DNA of 64,000 nucleotides, from the IMG/VR virus record IMGVR_UViG_3300048597_000634, positions 1-64,000 of that record. One strand, given 5' to 3'. Of this stretch, positions 31,079-41,300 are shown in pieces. The stretch's first letter is position 1. Every line of letters starts with the position of its first letter. A program made the position numbers and the translations under genes. Source of the DNA: a virus. Under the pieces are notes generated by a model. The model had not been told where the DNA came from. It saw only the letters and a program-made list of their open reading frames with translations, and ran no database searches.

Positions 31079-31089
31079 TGATATAATTA
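31079..31089 (+). promoter_or_regulatory. Extended -10 promoter-like sequence
   Basis: GTGATATAAT matches TGnTATAAT. TTGACC lies only 13 nt upstream, too close for a standard -35, so it would rely on the extended -10. It could serve the + strand gene at 31360. Confidence 0.3.
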
Positions 31090-31113
31090 GCTTAGTAACC
31101 TCTAAGTCTCCTA

Positions 31114-31437
31114 CTAATCTTTTTTGGAAATTCGCATCCACGCTCGTTTAGCCATCAAAGTTCTACAAGTACCAGCGCTAAAGCTATGGTATCTTGTTAG
31201 GGCTTTGGACTGTTGCTGTAGTTTCAGCACCTCTATATGGGCAGCCTGCTCAGCTAAGTTATCTACTGAATCAGACCACCTAGACCTATTCATTAAGCTT
31301 CCTAAATCTAAAGCAACAGACGCTAAGCATTTAGTAGAACTGTCCAGAGGATATAGATAATGCCGCCCACTAGAAGACGACCAAAAATAAAGGCACAACC
31401 CCCAGTACCCCACAAGCGCCGCCAGACCCACCACCAA
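31114..31437 (-). CDS. Possible small membrane-anchored protein, 107 aa
   Basis: The frame opens with TTG/GTG codons and a membrane span (LAALVGYWGLCLYFW), then a helical part (DNLAEQAAHIEVLKLQQQSK) and a basic end. It overlaps the + strand gene at 31360 by 78 bp, and no ribosome binding site is seen. A shorter start at MNRSRWSDSV (31293) would avoid the overlap. A spanin-like layout is possible, but this is uncertain. Confidence 0.35.
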   Translation of the reverse strand: MVVGLAALVGYWGLCLYFWSSSSGRHYLYPLDSSTKCLASVALDLGSLMNRSRWSDSVDNLAEQAAHIEVLKLQQQSKALTRYHSFSAGTCRTLMAKRAWMRISKKD

Positions 31438-31680
31438 CGTCGACTAGAAGAAATAGCCACAGAACTAAACTTAGAAAGCACTCAAGACGTCATACCTTAC
31501 CTCATAGACTTCTATGATATGAAGTACCTAGATGACCTTGGGCAGCAACTCCGCCGACTAGAAATAAAAGGACCCACCCTCGTTCAGATGGCACAGCTAT
31601 CTATCCTCTATACCATCCTGGGTAAGATAGCTGAATCATTACCTGTCATTGGGTATGGTTGGCGCCAGGTTGATTTCTAA
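31360..31680 (+). CDS. Hypothetical protein, 106 aa
   Basis: ATG 31360 follows AGAGGATATAGATA. The first 25 residues are basic and Pro-rich (MPPTRRRPKIKAQPPVPHKR), the rest is helical (LRRLEIKGPTLVQMAQLSIL). It is convergent with the next gene, overlapping it by 4 bp at the stops. Unrecognised. Confidence 0.5.
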   Translation: MPPTRRRPKIKAQPPVPHKRRQTHHQRRLEEIATELNLESTQDVIPYLIDFYDMKYLDDLGQQLRRLEIKGPTLVQMAQLSILYTILGKIAESLPVIGYGWRQVDF

Positions 31681-32558
31681 GCAGGCGCCAGGTAGACCTT
31701 CAAGCGTTCACCTTTACGAACACGGCGGTCACCACCCAAATGAACACCACCCCAACTACTTACCCTTGTCCAGTGGTTTACCGAGAGAGGATTGGGCCCC
31801 GCCCCAGGGACTTCTGGCATAACACTCAAAGGGATTACCTCGCCAGTACCAGCGTCTACCATAACAACCCAAGCATCTTGCCCTAATGGTACCCGTACAT
31901 AGCTAGGACTACCCGACTTATATTTATTAACGAAGCGTTGTTGCCCTTTAGACTTGAAGAACTCTTCAGCAGACGTAATAGTCCCAGCACCAACGTCCAT
32001 TAAGACATAAGTCCAGTAATCGCCCCCCGAATATCCTTCTAAGAATGCTTCATGGGCTAATACTCTAGAGCCACCTAGTCTTACCCGTAGACCTTGGATA
32101 TATTGGGCGCGGGCCTTAGCCATCTCTGGACCCATGCTCTTGTCTACAAAGAACTGACTAAGAACATCGTTACAAGTAAGGAACCAGCGGCTACCATGGG
32201 TAGCATTCTCTACCAGTTGGCGCTCTGCTTGGCTAAAGCCCCACCAATACCCTTCTACATTGTCTATAGAGCGGTTAGCTATGGGTTCGATGGTTAAGAC
32301 GTGGCGCCACCTAGAGTCAAATACTTTACATTTATTGCCTGGTGTATAGCCGCCTAAGTTAGGGTCACCGAGGTCTACTAAATAGTAAGGCACACCACCT
32401 TGTAGGTATGTAGAAGACGCGAACCAAGTGGGACCATACCAACCTATAGTGGCGTCGGCTAGAGTTTCTGGGTCGGCTAATGCTTCTCCGAAGTTATTAC
32501 GGATAGGCCATTCCGCCGTCATTAACCGTATAGTGTCTGCAATGGTGTTACGAGCCAT
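31677..32558 (-). CDS. Probable tail or baseplate protein, 293 aa
   Basis: Unrecognised by sequence. It starts MARNTIADTIRLMTAEWPIR, is rich in Gly, Trp and Tyr, and contains GGYTPGNKCKVF and GAGTITSAEEFF. Last gene of the leftward tail operon, 6 bp after the 689-residue gene, so a virion role is inferred from position. Confidence 0.55.
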   Translation of the reverse strand: MARNTIADTIRLMTAEWPIRNNFGEALADPETLADATIGWYGPTWFASSTYLQGGVPYYLVDLGDPNLGGYTPGNKCKVFDSRWRHVLTIEPIANRSIDNVEGYWWGFSQAERQLVENATHGSRWFLTCNDVLSQFFVDKSMGPEMAKARAQYIQGLRVRLGGSRVLAHEAFLEGYSGGDYWTYVLMDVGAGTITSAEEFFKSKGQQRFVNKYKSGSPSYVRVPLGQDAWVVMVDAGTGEVIPLSVMPEVPGAGPNPLSVNHWTRVSSWGGVHLGGDRRVRKGERLKVYLAPA

Positions 32559-32564
32559 CGTTTA

Positions 32565-34634
32565 TCAGCCTCCAGAGCCTTGAATGGGGTAGCGGGTCAG
32601 TAGTAGGTCAATAACGTAGTAGACCCGGTTTTCCCTAGCGTAGTAGTCCTTAAAGCGGATAATAACGCCCCAATAGGTCAGCTTCGTCACCCCTTCATTC
32701 CCATTAGACGCCTGAACCACCACTTTTACTTCAGTCATAGGTGACACCACTTCGCGGTAGAAGGCGTCGGCGACTCCTGGGGCTTTAGTTACTGGCTCCG
32801 GTTTATATGCACCATCGGGTCCAGACTCTGCCAGGAATACGTCGTTGGTTTGTGACCTGGCTGGGATAGCAGGCGTTACACCTTGGGCTATGGTTTCCAT
32901 ACCGCTAAACATACCGACCAAGTTAATGAGAGTCGACTTAAGTCCAATGGATTGTTGAACAGGGGCGGCGCCAGGCACAATTATATTTTTATGTCTTGTT
33001 TCTACTACCCGTAGTAACCCTGGTTTCACTTCAGGTACATCCGAGCCGCCAGGGATACCAGACCCACGGGCTTCTACTGCGGGCAACAGGTCGAAGGTGA
33101 AGGTTTTCTGTATATTCTTATGGTCTCGGTAAGTGACTGTGAATAGGTCTTTTTTGTTATAGCGGAAGTCTTCGTTAGTGGGTTGAGTGCCTATACGACG
33201 GTCATCATCAGTTATTTCTACCGTTAGTGCTTCTCTAATGTCTTCCCACTTAAAGTCTTCATTTACTTCTGGGGGGCGGCTGGGCGCCGGCGTAACCATA
33301 ATGGCCTGGACTTGTTCTAAGGAATTAACACCGCTAAGTTCCCTAGAGCTAACCAAGGCGGTGATGATAGCTGCTACCATACCTTGTTCTTGTTGTGCTT
33401 CGTCTATTTCTCCTGAGTCCATCATTTGCCCCAAGATTTCAGCTACTACTTGCGGTTGTTCTGATGTAGTGATAGACCCCTTTTTAGTCAAACTAAGGAC
33501 TACTGCAGATATAGCTGCACCTATAGAGCCAGCGATTAATAGCGAGCCTATAGTTTGGTTACCTCCACCTTGACCGGGACCTAAGTCAGGTATATCTTTT
33601 AAGGAATCTTTGACTATTTCTTTAATTGCTGCCTCTCGACTTGGAGTAAGTTGAATTTCTTCCTCCTCTAGGGGTCCTAAAACCCTTTCTATAACCCTTT
33701 CTGCGACTAACTCAGCAGTACCATCATTTAGCTCTCTTTGTTCATCTATTAAGTCTATAAATGTTTCAGAGATTGATCCAGCTTCTCTATCTTGTAGTTG
33801 ATGCCGGGCTAAATTAGCGCCAATGGCTATATTAGCTTGGACAACATCAAGTTCAGCAGGATAGTCGAAATAAGAACCAAAATCTTCAGCTATCAGATGC
33901 TTTACTTCATCATTAACGCCAGGAAAGCGTGTAGCCAGAACATTTAATATAATAGTCTCGCGGTCTTCATCATTTATGACCCATTGCTCAAGACTAGTTT
34001 CTAATGTTTCTAAGGCATCAGATCGTTGTTGAGGGCCGGTACCCAGAAAATCTATACCGTAAAGTAAATCTTCTGTCAGCTGAGCTAATTGTGTAGGAGT
34101 GTATCTATCTGAGTGCTCGTAAGACTCTATTACTGCATAAACTGAGTCATATAGTTCCTGTGGGTCTCTTAGAGTAATATCTCCCTCGCTTGTTTCGGCT
34201 AGAACTAAATCTACAAGTTCTCCACGTTGGTCTAGGGTTATGATGTCCCAAGTACCCTTAAGGTCCTCCATTATGACTTCAGAAGCTTCTGTTATCTCTT
34301 CTGTAGTTGGGTACCAAGATTCAAATAAGTTGTTTAAGACTTCTCTGGCTTGTGCCTTTTGATCTTCACTGTCTTGTACCCATATGTCTACATAACTAGC
34401 TAAGTTCTGAGCTATGAAGTATCGCTGGACATCACTTACCAGCATTGAATCTTCCACTACATTATAATTAATGCTAGTTGCTATTGAGTCACGTATTTTT
34501 CCTTCAGTAAGGCTTAATTCATCTAGAAGTTCTGAGACAGTATTTGCCGCCTCCGCCTCTAAGACTTTACGGTCTAACGTGCCGTTACTGACCATAGTAT
34601 TAATTATAGATGCAGCTAAATCTTCAGGGCTCAT
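32565..34634 (-). CDS. Probable tail or baseplate protein, 689 aa
   Basis: Residues 1-370 are acidic and helical with many Glu, Asp and Leu (for example EAEAANTVSELLDELSL). A hydrophobic Gly/Ala stretch at about 362-382 (IGSLLIAGSIGAAISAVVLS) could be membrane-interacting. The C-terminal 300 residues are beta-rich (LFTVTYRDHKNIQKTFTFDL). The start overlaps the 222-residue gene by ATGA. The function is inferred from its place after the tape-measure-position gene. Confidence 0.6.
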   Translation of the reverse strand: MSPEDLAASIINTMVSNGTLDRKVLEAEAANTVSELLDELSLTEGKIRDSIATSINYNVVEDSMLVSDVQRYFIAQNLASYVDIWVQDSEDQKAQAREVLNNLFESWYPTTEEITEASEVIMEDLKGTWDIITLDQRGELVDLVLAETSEGDITLRDPQELYDSVYAVIESYEHSDRYTPTQLAQLTEDLLYGIDFLGTGPQQRSDALETLETSLEQWVINDEDRETIILNVLATRFPGVNDEVKHLIAEDFGSYFDYPAELDVVQANIAIGANLARHQLQDREAGSISETFIDLIDEQRELNDGTAELVAERVIERVLGPLEEEEIQLTPSREAAIKEIVKDSLKDIPDLGPGQGGGNQTIGSLLIAGSIGAAISAVVLSLTKKGSITTSEQPQVVAEILGQMMDSGEIDEAQQEQGMVAAIITALVSSRELSGVNSLEQVQAIMVTPAPSRPPEVNEDFKWEDIREALTVEITDDDRRIGTQPTNEDFRYNKKDLFTVTYRDHKNIQKTFTFDLLPAVEARGSGIPGGSDVPEVKPGLLRVVETRHKNIIVPGAAPVQQSIGLKSTLINLVGMFSGMETIAQGVTPAIPARSQTNDVFLAESGPDGAYKPEPVTKAPGVADAFYREVVSPMTEVKVVVQASNGNEGVTKLTYWGVIIRFKDYYARENRVYYVIDLLLTRYPIQGSGG

Positions 34635-35299
34635 GCTTTCTTAAACCGTAATAGCACGTTAATGTCTACCTCCATCCTAGGGGTGATATAACGAGGTGGG
34701 TCTAAGTGCTGTAACCACATTAAATTACCATCCAACTCGTGGGTCATAAACCAAGGATTAGTCCTAGTGTCGTACCCCGCTGCCAACTTAACAGAGTCAG
34801 TAACCTTATACATTACGTCTGTATATAACCCAATAGACCTGTAAGCAACGGGGGCTAGCGCTGCCCTAATATCATCATGCTTGAGTTGACCAGTTACTAA
34901 GACCAACCAATGGTCGCCGGGCTCATCGTAATCTTCGTCTACTAACTCAGTGGTGCCAGGCACCAATGGTACCCGCTCATACCTATCGTCTTCTGTTTTA
35001 GTTACCACATAGCCGCGAGCTTTAATATACCCAAAGCACTCTTGCTGTCGCTTAGTCCAAGGCAGCACAGGTTCTGACCAGATGTCTAACGGCCATGGAC
35101 TGGTATGTCCAATACCCCAAGCAAGGCTATTGGGTTTAGCCATAAGATCTAATACTTCCTGTAATTCCCAAGTCTGGTCTAACCAGTCATTGAGAAAAGA
35201 AGAGCGGCTGGGCCGACCAGCGCGGGGCAGCCATGGCTCTTCTAACAAATCTTGGTTATGTAACAGCTGGGCATTGGGGATAGGAATGATGTTAGTCAT
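34631..35299 (-). CDS. Probable tail or baseplate protein, 222 aa
   Basis: Starts MTNIIPIPNAQLLHNQDLLE, rich in Trp, Pro and Asp, with HWLVLVTGQLKHDD and a C-terminal beta segment ITPRMEVDINVLLRF. Located 5 bp after the giant gene and overlapping the next by 4 bp. Unrecognised; the virion role rests on position. Confidence 0.55.
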   Translation of the reverse strand: MTNIIPIPNAQLLHNQDLLEEPWLPRAGRPSRSSFLNDWLDQTWELQEVLDLMAKPNSLAWGIGHTSPWPLDIWSEPVLPWTKRQQECFGYIKARGYVVTKTEDDRYERVPLVPGTTELVDEDYDEPGDHWLVLVTGQLKHDDIRAALAPVAYRSIGLYTDVMYKVTDSVKLAAGYDTRTNPWFMTHELDGNLMWLQHLDPPRYITPRMEVDINVLLRFKKA

Positions 35300-35304
35300 T
35301 AGAG

Positions 35305-38300
35305 TTAAGCAGATAGTTCATCGTAGGTAGATATAGCATTTTGGTCGCCTTCTACAATCTGTAGGTATTCGTCTGTGTCTAAGGCAGTACCTACCAGTAA
35401 CTTATCGGGGCGAGCCACTTCATAAGTTAAAGAGGCACCAGTATCTGTATCTACCATACTGATTAAATTACCGTCATCAAGTTTTATCTCACCCGGGTCA
35501 CCTTCCCACATTTCATCAGTGACATCTGCTATGAAGTTAACTACCTGTGATGCTGCAGAAGCCGCCGCTGCTACCAACTCATTAGCAAAGTCATCTTCAG
35601 TGGCGCTATAGAAGCCGTGGTTAACCGGTCTGCCGCTAAGAACACCACCGACGACACGACCTAATAAGCCGGCGCCAATCTCAGTGACCATCCGACCTAA
35701 ACCAGAGTCACCTACAGTTAGTTCTTCTCCCAAGATAGGATTACCTTTGCGGTCTAAACCATGACCGCGGGCCATGTCTATGGCAGTACCGGCGCCGGCC
35801 GCTAAGCGACCCATACCTTGGTAAATAGTTTCATTAAGAACGCCGCGGGCTAATGCTTCGGTAGGTGAATCATAGTATCGGAAGTAATCCTTCATACGAG
35901 CCATTTGAAGGTTATCCGAAGCCCGGCGGACCTGAGCTAATCTAGCAGCACGGTCTTCCTCTGACTTACCATCCATCAACATCAAAGAGGACGCAGATTG
36001 CTCAAAGGTTCCAGAAGTAATGGCTGAAGAAAACACGTCTTGGACTAGTCCGCCTACTTGTTCAGTAATAGGTATATCACCCTGCATGGCAGCGAATAAG
36101 GTGGGTATAGCTAAGATACTGAGTGCCTCAGTAAAGCCATAGTTACGGCGCAGGGCCTGCTCTGTTTCATTTTGCTGACGGGCTATTTCCCTGTTTTGTC
36201 TATTCTCCCCAGCGTGGGTAATAGCTGTTTTAAGAGCTTGATGTTGTGCTGGTATTGATAAAGTTTCAGGATTAACCCGTCTTTGACCGAAGTCGTTATC
36301 AGTGCCTCCCGAGGTAGGTGTAGTTGGGGTAGGCATTGTCGTTACAACGGTTGGAGCCGGTCCAACTTCTTGTGTACGGAACTGCTCTAGTTGTTTACCT
36401 AGTATTTTACGTTCACCTGCGCTATCTACTCCCATATCCTGTAAGACCGATGTGGTGCCTTCTTTGTTAACCAAAGTAGTTAGCTGTTCTGCCGTTAACT
36501 CTTGGGTCATTCCTTTATCAGACAGACCTTTATTAAAGTCATCAGCCATATCTTGAGTGGCAACAAACCGGGGCTCTTTGTTGCTCGTAGCCCACTCATA
36601 GGCAGGGAGAGCGGCGTTAGCAGCAGCATCTAAGGCATGGCGCCCACTTTGGGATAAATCCTCTGGGTTTATACTGCCAAGTTCAATAGCATCTTGCATC
36701 ATGTCATTCCACTGAGCAACGTGACCTGTGAAGCCAGAACCAGAGGCTATAGCGTCTATTACCCCTGCTTGCATGAGGGCTTTAAGGACACCGGTTTGTA
36801 AGGTATTAGTCTCGCCATCGACCAGTAAATTGGCGGCGCTAAGACGACCTTCACCAGTCGTTAAGTCGACATCATCTCCACCATACCGAGCTAATTTGCT
36901 TGCTAGTTGCTGTCTACCGTCCTCTGTTTCTAATGCACTAGCATAGCCCTCAACAGTACCTACTTGACCTGCTATGTTCTGGTCAATGACGTCTTGTATT
37001 TGGTCTGGTAGGACGCCACCCATGGACAGGAATGACATAACGGCGCCGCCCAGTTTCGTATCAAACTCCTGGCCATCTCCTAACGAAGATGCGTAGGTTC
37101 TTACGGATTCTAAGACGTTAGTTAACCCAGTGGACATTGCCTGGGCTAGAGAAGCCTGGTTTAGTTTAGCGGAGTCAATACCTTGGGCCTGGGCGACCGT
37201 TTCACTGCCCATAGCTTCCATAGACTCAAATACTGTGAGGCTGGCTAGTTTTTGGGCGTCTATTAGAGCGTCTTTAACAGCGCCGAACTCTTCTGACTGA
37301 CCATCGGTTACTACACCTTGCACAGCTTGGTTTAGCTGTTTAGTTTTCATCATGACGTCCATAAGGTCGTCTGCCTGGTTACGGACAGTGACTTCCTGTA
37401 GGGTTCGGAAGGTAGTGGCAGCTACTTCGTTGACGCTGAGGTCTTGACCGGCAGCTTCGGCTTCAATAGCACTACGATTAGATGATAATTCGTTATAACG
37501 GTCGTTTAGTTCACCTGTCATGGTTGAGGTGAAGGCATCTGCTTCAGCGTCGGCGCCGTGGGTAGCTGTGTTCCAAGTCGAGAACGCGCCATCCGCCGCT
37601 GCTAGACGCCGGTTGACTTCCGTGGCTTTCTTACGTCGAGATTCTATTTCTCTAATTTGTCGTTCATGGTCAGACTTAGCATCTTCTACAGTCTCGAACG
37701 CCACTGACCTGCCCCTGTTTACATCGCGTAGTCTACTATCAGGGTCATTACTATTTAATAGTGCCAAGTCAGACCGTAATTTGGTCTCATTTTGCATTAT
37801 GCCTTCTGACCAAGTGCGGGCCTCTTCTATTGACCCAAAGGACTCGTCCGCGTTCCGACCCTTGTTTATAGCTGAGAGAGTATCTGCTTCTGTGCCGGAT
37901 TTAGACTTCTCTATGATGTCTAAGTAAGAAGTAGCGAGGTTTTCGTTAGCTGTAATAGTTAAGTCTTTGTCAGACACGCCGCTCATTCGAGTCAGTCTTC
38001 TGCGTAGTTCTGCTTGTATATTTTCAGGCCCAGAGCCCAGCAACGTAGAGGCGTCTACATCAGTTAGTCGTAAGTCAGGGTTTCTTTCTAGACCTAGTTT
38101 TCTGTTTAGGTCAGATAATGCCTTTTCCTTGGTACCGGCTTTAATCTTCGCGGCGGCGGCCTCTAACTGCCAATCTACATCTCCTGCCTCAATATCATTT
38201 ACTGTTAAAGCATCGTCACCACTGAGGTTAAACTTACGGTTATAAGCGTCTAACTTATCCTGCATTTGATAAGCAGCGTTTTTCCGTAGGATGGCGTCAG

Positions 38301-41300
38301 AATCTGCTGTACGAACAATCTTATAGGTTGGGTCTTGTGTTGGGTCAGTCTGTTCGTTAACTTGGACCTCCAAACCATGGGTGTATAAAGTCCGCTCAGT
38401 AGCCATTGGGTCAGTAGATTTAAAGTCATCTGCCACCGAGCTACCGCCGAGGAACTGAGACTGGAACTTACCGATTAAGTCGGCAATAGTGTTCTGAACA
38501 AAGGCGTCGTTGTCTATGTACCAACTACCATCTTGCTCAGATCTAAGGACTCGGTCAACCATCTCTGGTTTAATCCCTGCGCTCCGTAATGCCTGTTTCG
38601 CTGCATCAATGCGGTCAGTATCGCCACTGCTCTTACTAGCTAAATATTCTTTAACTTGGGCGTCATGGGTAGTTAAGCGCTCTGATAAGTCGTCTCTGGT
38701 TGCCTTTAGAGCGTCACTGTAGTGACCGGACTCCAGCATCTCTTCAGCTGTCATTGCGCGGCTACCAGTGTAGTCAGTTAGTAACTTCAACATACCGAAG
38801 GCGGTCATATCACCGTCTAGCTGAACACTATTGTTAGTACCTGCTTTGTCCCGTGAGTAGTTAAGCAGCTCACCGGCCCTAGCTCCTAAAAAGTCCTGGC
38901 TGATTATTTCCAGGTATTGTCTAGATACATCTTCCTCTGCCGCCGCTGGTTGCATCTGTAGCAATTTGTCATAGCCTTCTATGTTGGACCAGTCCTGTTC
39001 TTCCATACCGGCAATGCCTAGGCTTTTTATCTGCTGTACGGCACTATTGCTGAGCCTAAACTTGCTAGCCATCTCTACCAGACCGACCTTACCTTTAGGT
39101 TTAAGGGCTGCGTCCCGCAGGTATTGTTGGGTGGTTAACATAAAGCGGTAGGCTGTGGACGCTTTGGCCTCTTTACGGTCCATGCTTAGTTCCCAAGGCA
39201 CTCCGCTAGTATCCGTCATAGACCCTAAACTATCAGCTATAGCGCTAATGGTTTTAGCCAGGTCCACCTGAGGTATATTAGCATTAGTCTGCTGTAATTT
39301 CTCAATAGAATTGAGGAAGTCAGCGCGCACGGAGTCATTACTCATCATGCGATTCATGAGAGAGTCAGTCATCTGAGTAACTGCGCTGGGCACTACGGTG
39401 TTATAGACTTTACCGAGTAGTCCACCCCCAGTGGTACCCATGATGGACTGTATGGAACCTAAGTCAGCGGGGCTAATCTGACTACCAGCAACGTTACTAA
39501 ATATCTTGCTAGACGTAGTGATAGACATGAAGATGGCTTCGGATTGGTTTTGGAATTCCGCCACTTTTTTCATATAGTCATCTATAGACATCTTTTGCAT
39601 GTCTTCTATGACTTTCTGACGTACTGCTGCCTCATCTAGCGTGCTGCCACCTTTTATTCTTTGATGTATTTCTTCTTTTATTAAGGCTTGGTTCCACTGT
39701 TCAGCGGCGGCTACCATTTGATTGACGGTCATCGTGGTACCACCGCCGGCGCCGCCCCTACTGGCTTTCATACCTTCAACATCAAAACTAAGGCGCCCCT
39801 TGTCATCAATAGACACCTTATTATCTACCTCTTTAAGCCAGGCAAATGCCCCGACAGAGTTAGTGGTATCATCGGCGCGGTCACTGTAACCACTGATAGT
39901 GTCTCGATATTGCTTAACAGTTCCAGCTAACTCGTTATCATGTAGCCCGTATTGGTAGACGTCTTCACCTTGGGCATTAGTGACGTTATCTCCAAATAGG
40001 TAGGTAGGTAGGGCAAGGTAAGAAGACACATAGGACCGTAGACCTTTATAAGCTTTATCCCCTTTGACTTGTTGAGTCTCGCGGGCTTCACGGTTAATAT
40101 CCCGCAGGTCTTTGGTAGCTCGTTGGTTTAGCTCCTTAGCTTGCTTAGCCCTGCTATTAACTATATTTAGTTCTCTCTCTACCGTCCTTATTTTTTTGTC
40201 TATAGCATCTATTTCATTAAGGTCTTTAGGTTGTTTTGCTTGAGCTAGTTCTTTGCGAGCTACTAACTCCTTTAAAGCATTCTTCAACCGATTGGTACTG
40301 TCTTCAATAGTTTTAAGTTGTTCGTTAGTTTGAGCAATAGTGCTCTGGGCTTTAGTGATGCTACTAAGCGCTGCTTGGTATGAGTCGCCGTCGTAGTCCC
40401 CTAACCCCATGAATTGGAACCCGAAGGCACTAATCATCATCAGGGTATTATCAGCTGATTCATCGGGGGTGAAGAGGCTATTAACGAGTTGACCCCGTTT
40501 ACGCATCTCTTCCATGGTTACACCTTGTAAGGCACTTAGTGCAGAAGCAACGCCGCGGGGGCCTGCTGCTGAACCATATGGAGAACCTTGTCGACCTGCT
40601 ATGAGGTCAGACCGTAAGAAGTGGGCGTCTACCTTAGCAAGGATTTCATTACGGTTTTCTTTGGTTACTTCTTGACCAGTTATGAGTTGAAGTTCAACTA
40701 GGGTTCTAGACTTACCGCTGGACTCGTAGGCTTGTAAGAGTTCGACCTCAGTGAAGGTGCGGGCTTTACTGGAATCACCTTCACCTTCGGCGTAGGCCAG
40801 GGCGTAGTCAGACACCAACTTGTGCCACTTTTGTAGTTTCTCATATGCTTTATCTGCTGCTAGGGCATTAGATTTAGCTTTGGACAGCAAATCAGTTAAA
40901 AAGCTGTTGAAGGAGGTGCGCTGCTCCTTTAATGTCATACTTGTTTGCTCTTCAGTGCCTAACTCCAACAGCTGAATAACATGTGAGTCTAGTGTTTTAC
41001 CCTTACTTAGACTGTCAAAGGCTGAGATGATAGTAGACTTAGTGTCATCTGTAACAGTTAGTTCACCTTTTGTTATCTGGTCCCCACTGTATTTTAATAC
41101 CTTCAAAATGTCGTGTACTGTATCCCTATCTATGTCTTTGCCAGTCTTAGAAAAGGATAGTAGCTTGTCATACATAGCACCCATTTGACTTGCCTGGGCT
41201 ACTTTGTCTACCTGACTTACTCTTTGAGTACGCAGTGTTTTAGTCTGCTGTTTGACGCCCTTATCTAATTCTTTAAATCTACCAGAGATGTCATCGGCCA

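Noticed and set aside
31124-31360. 78-codon + strand frame ending in TAATG before the 106-residue gene
   Set aside because: TTG start, Cys/Ser-rich composition and a more natural protein on the opposite strand.
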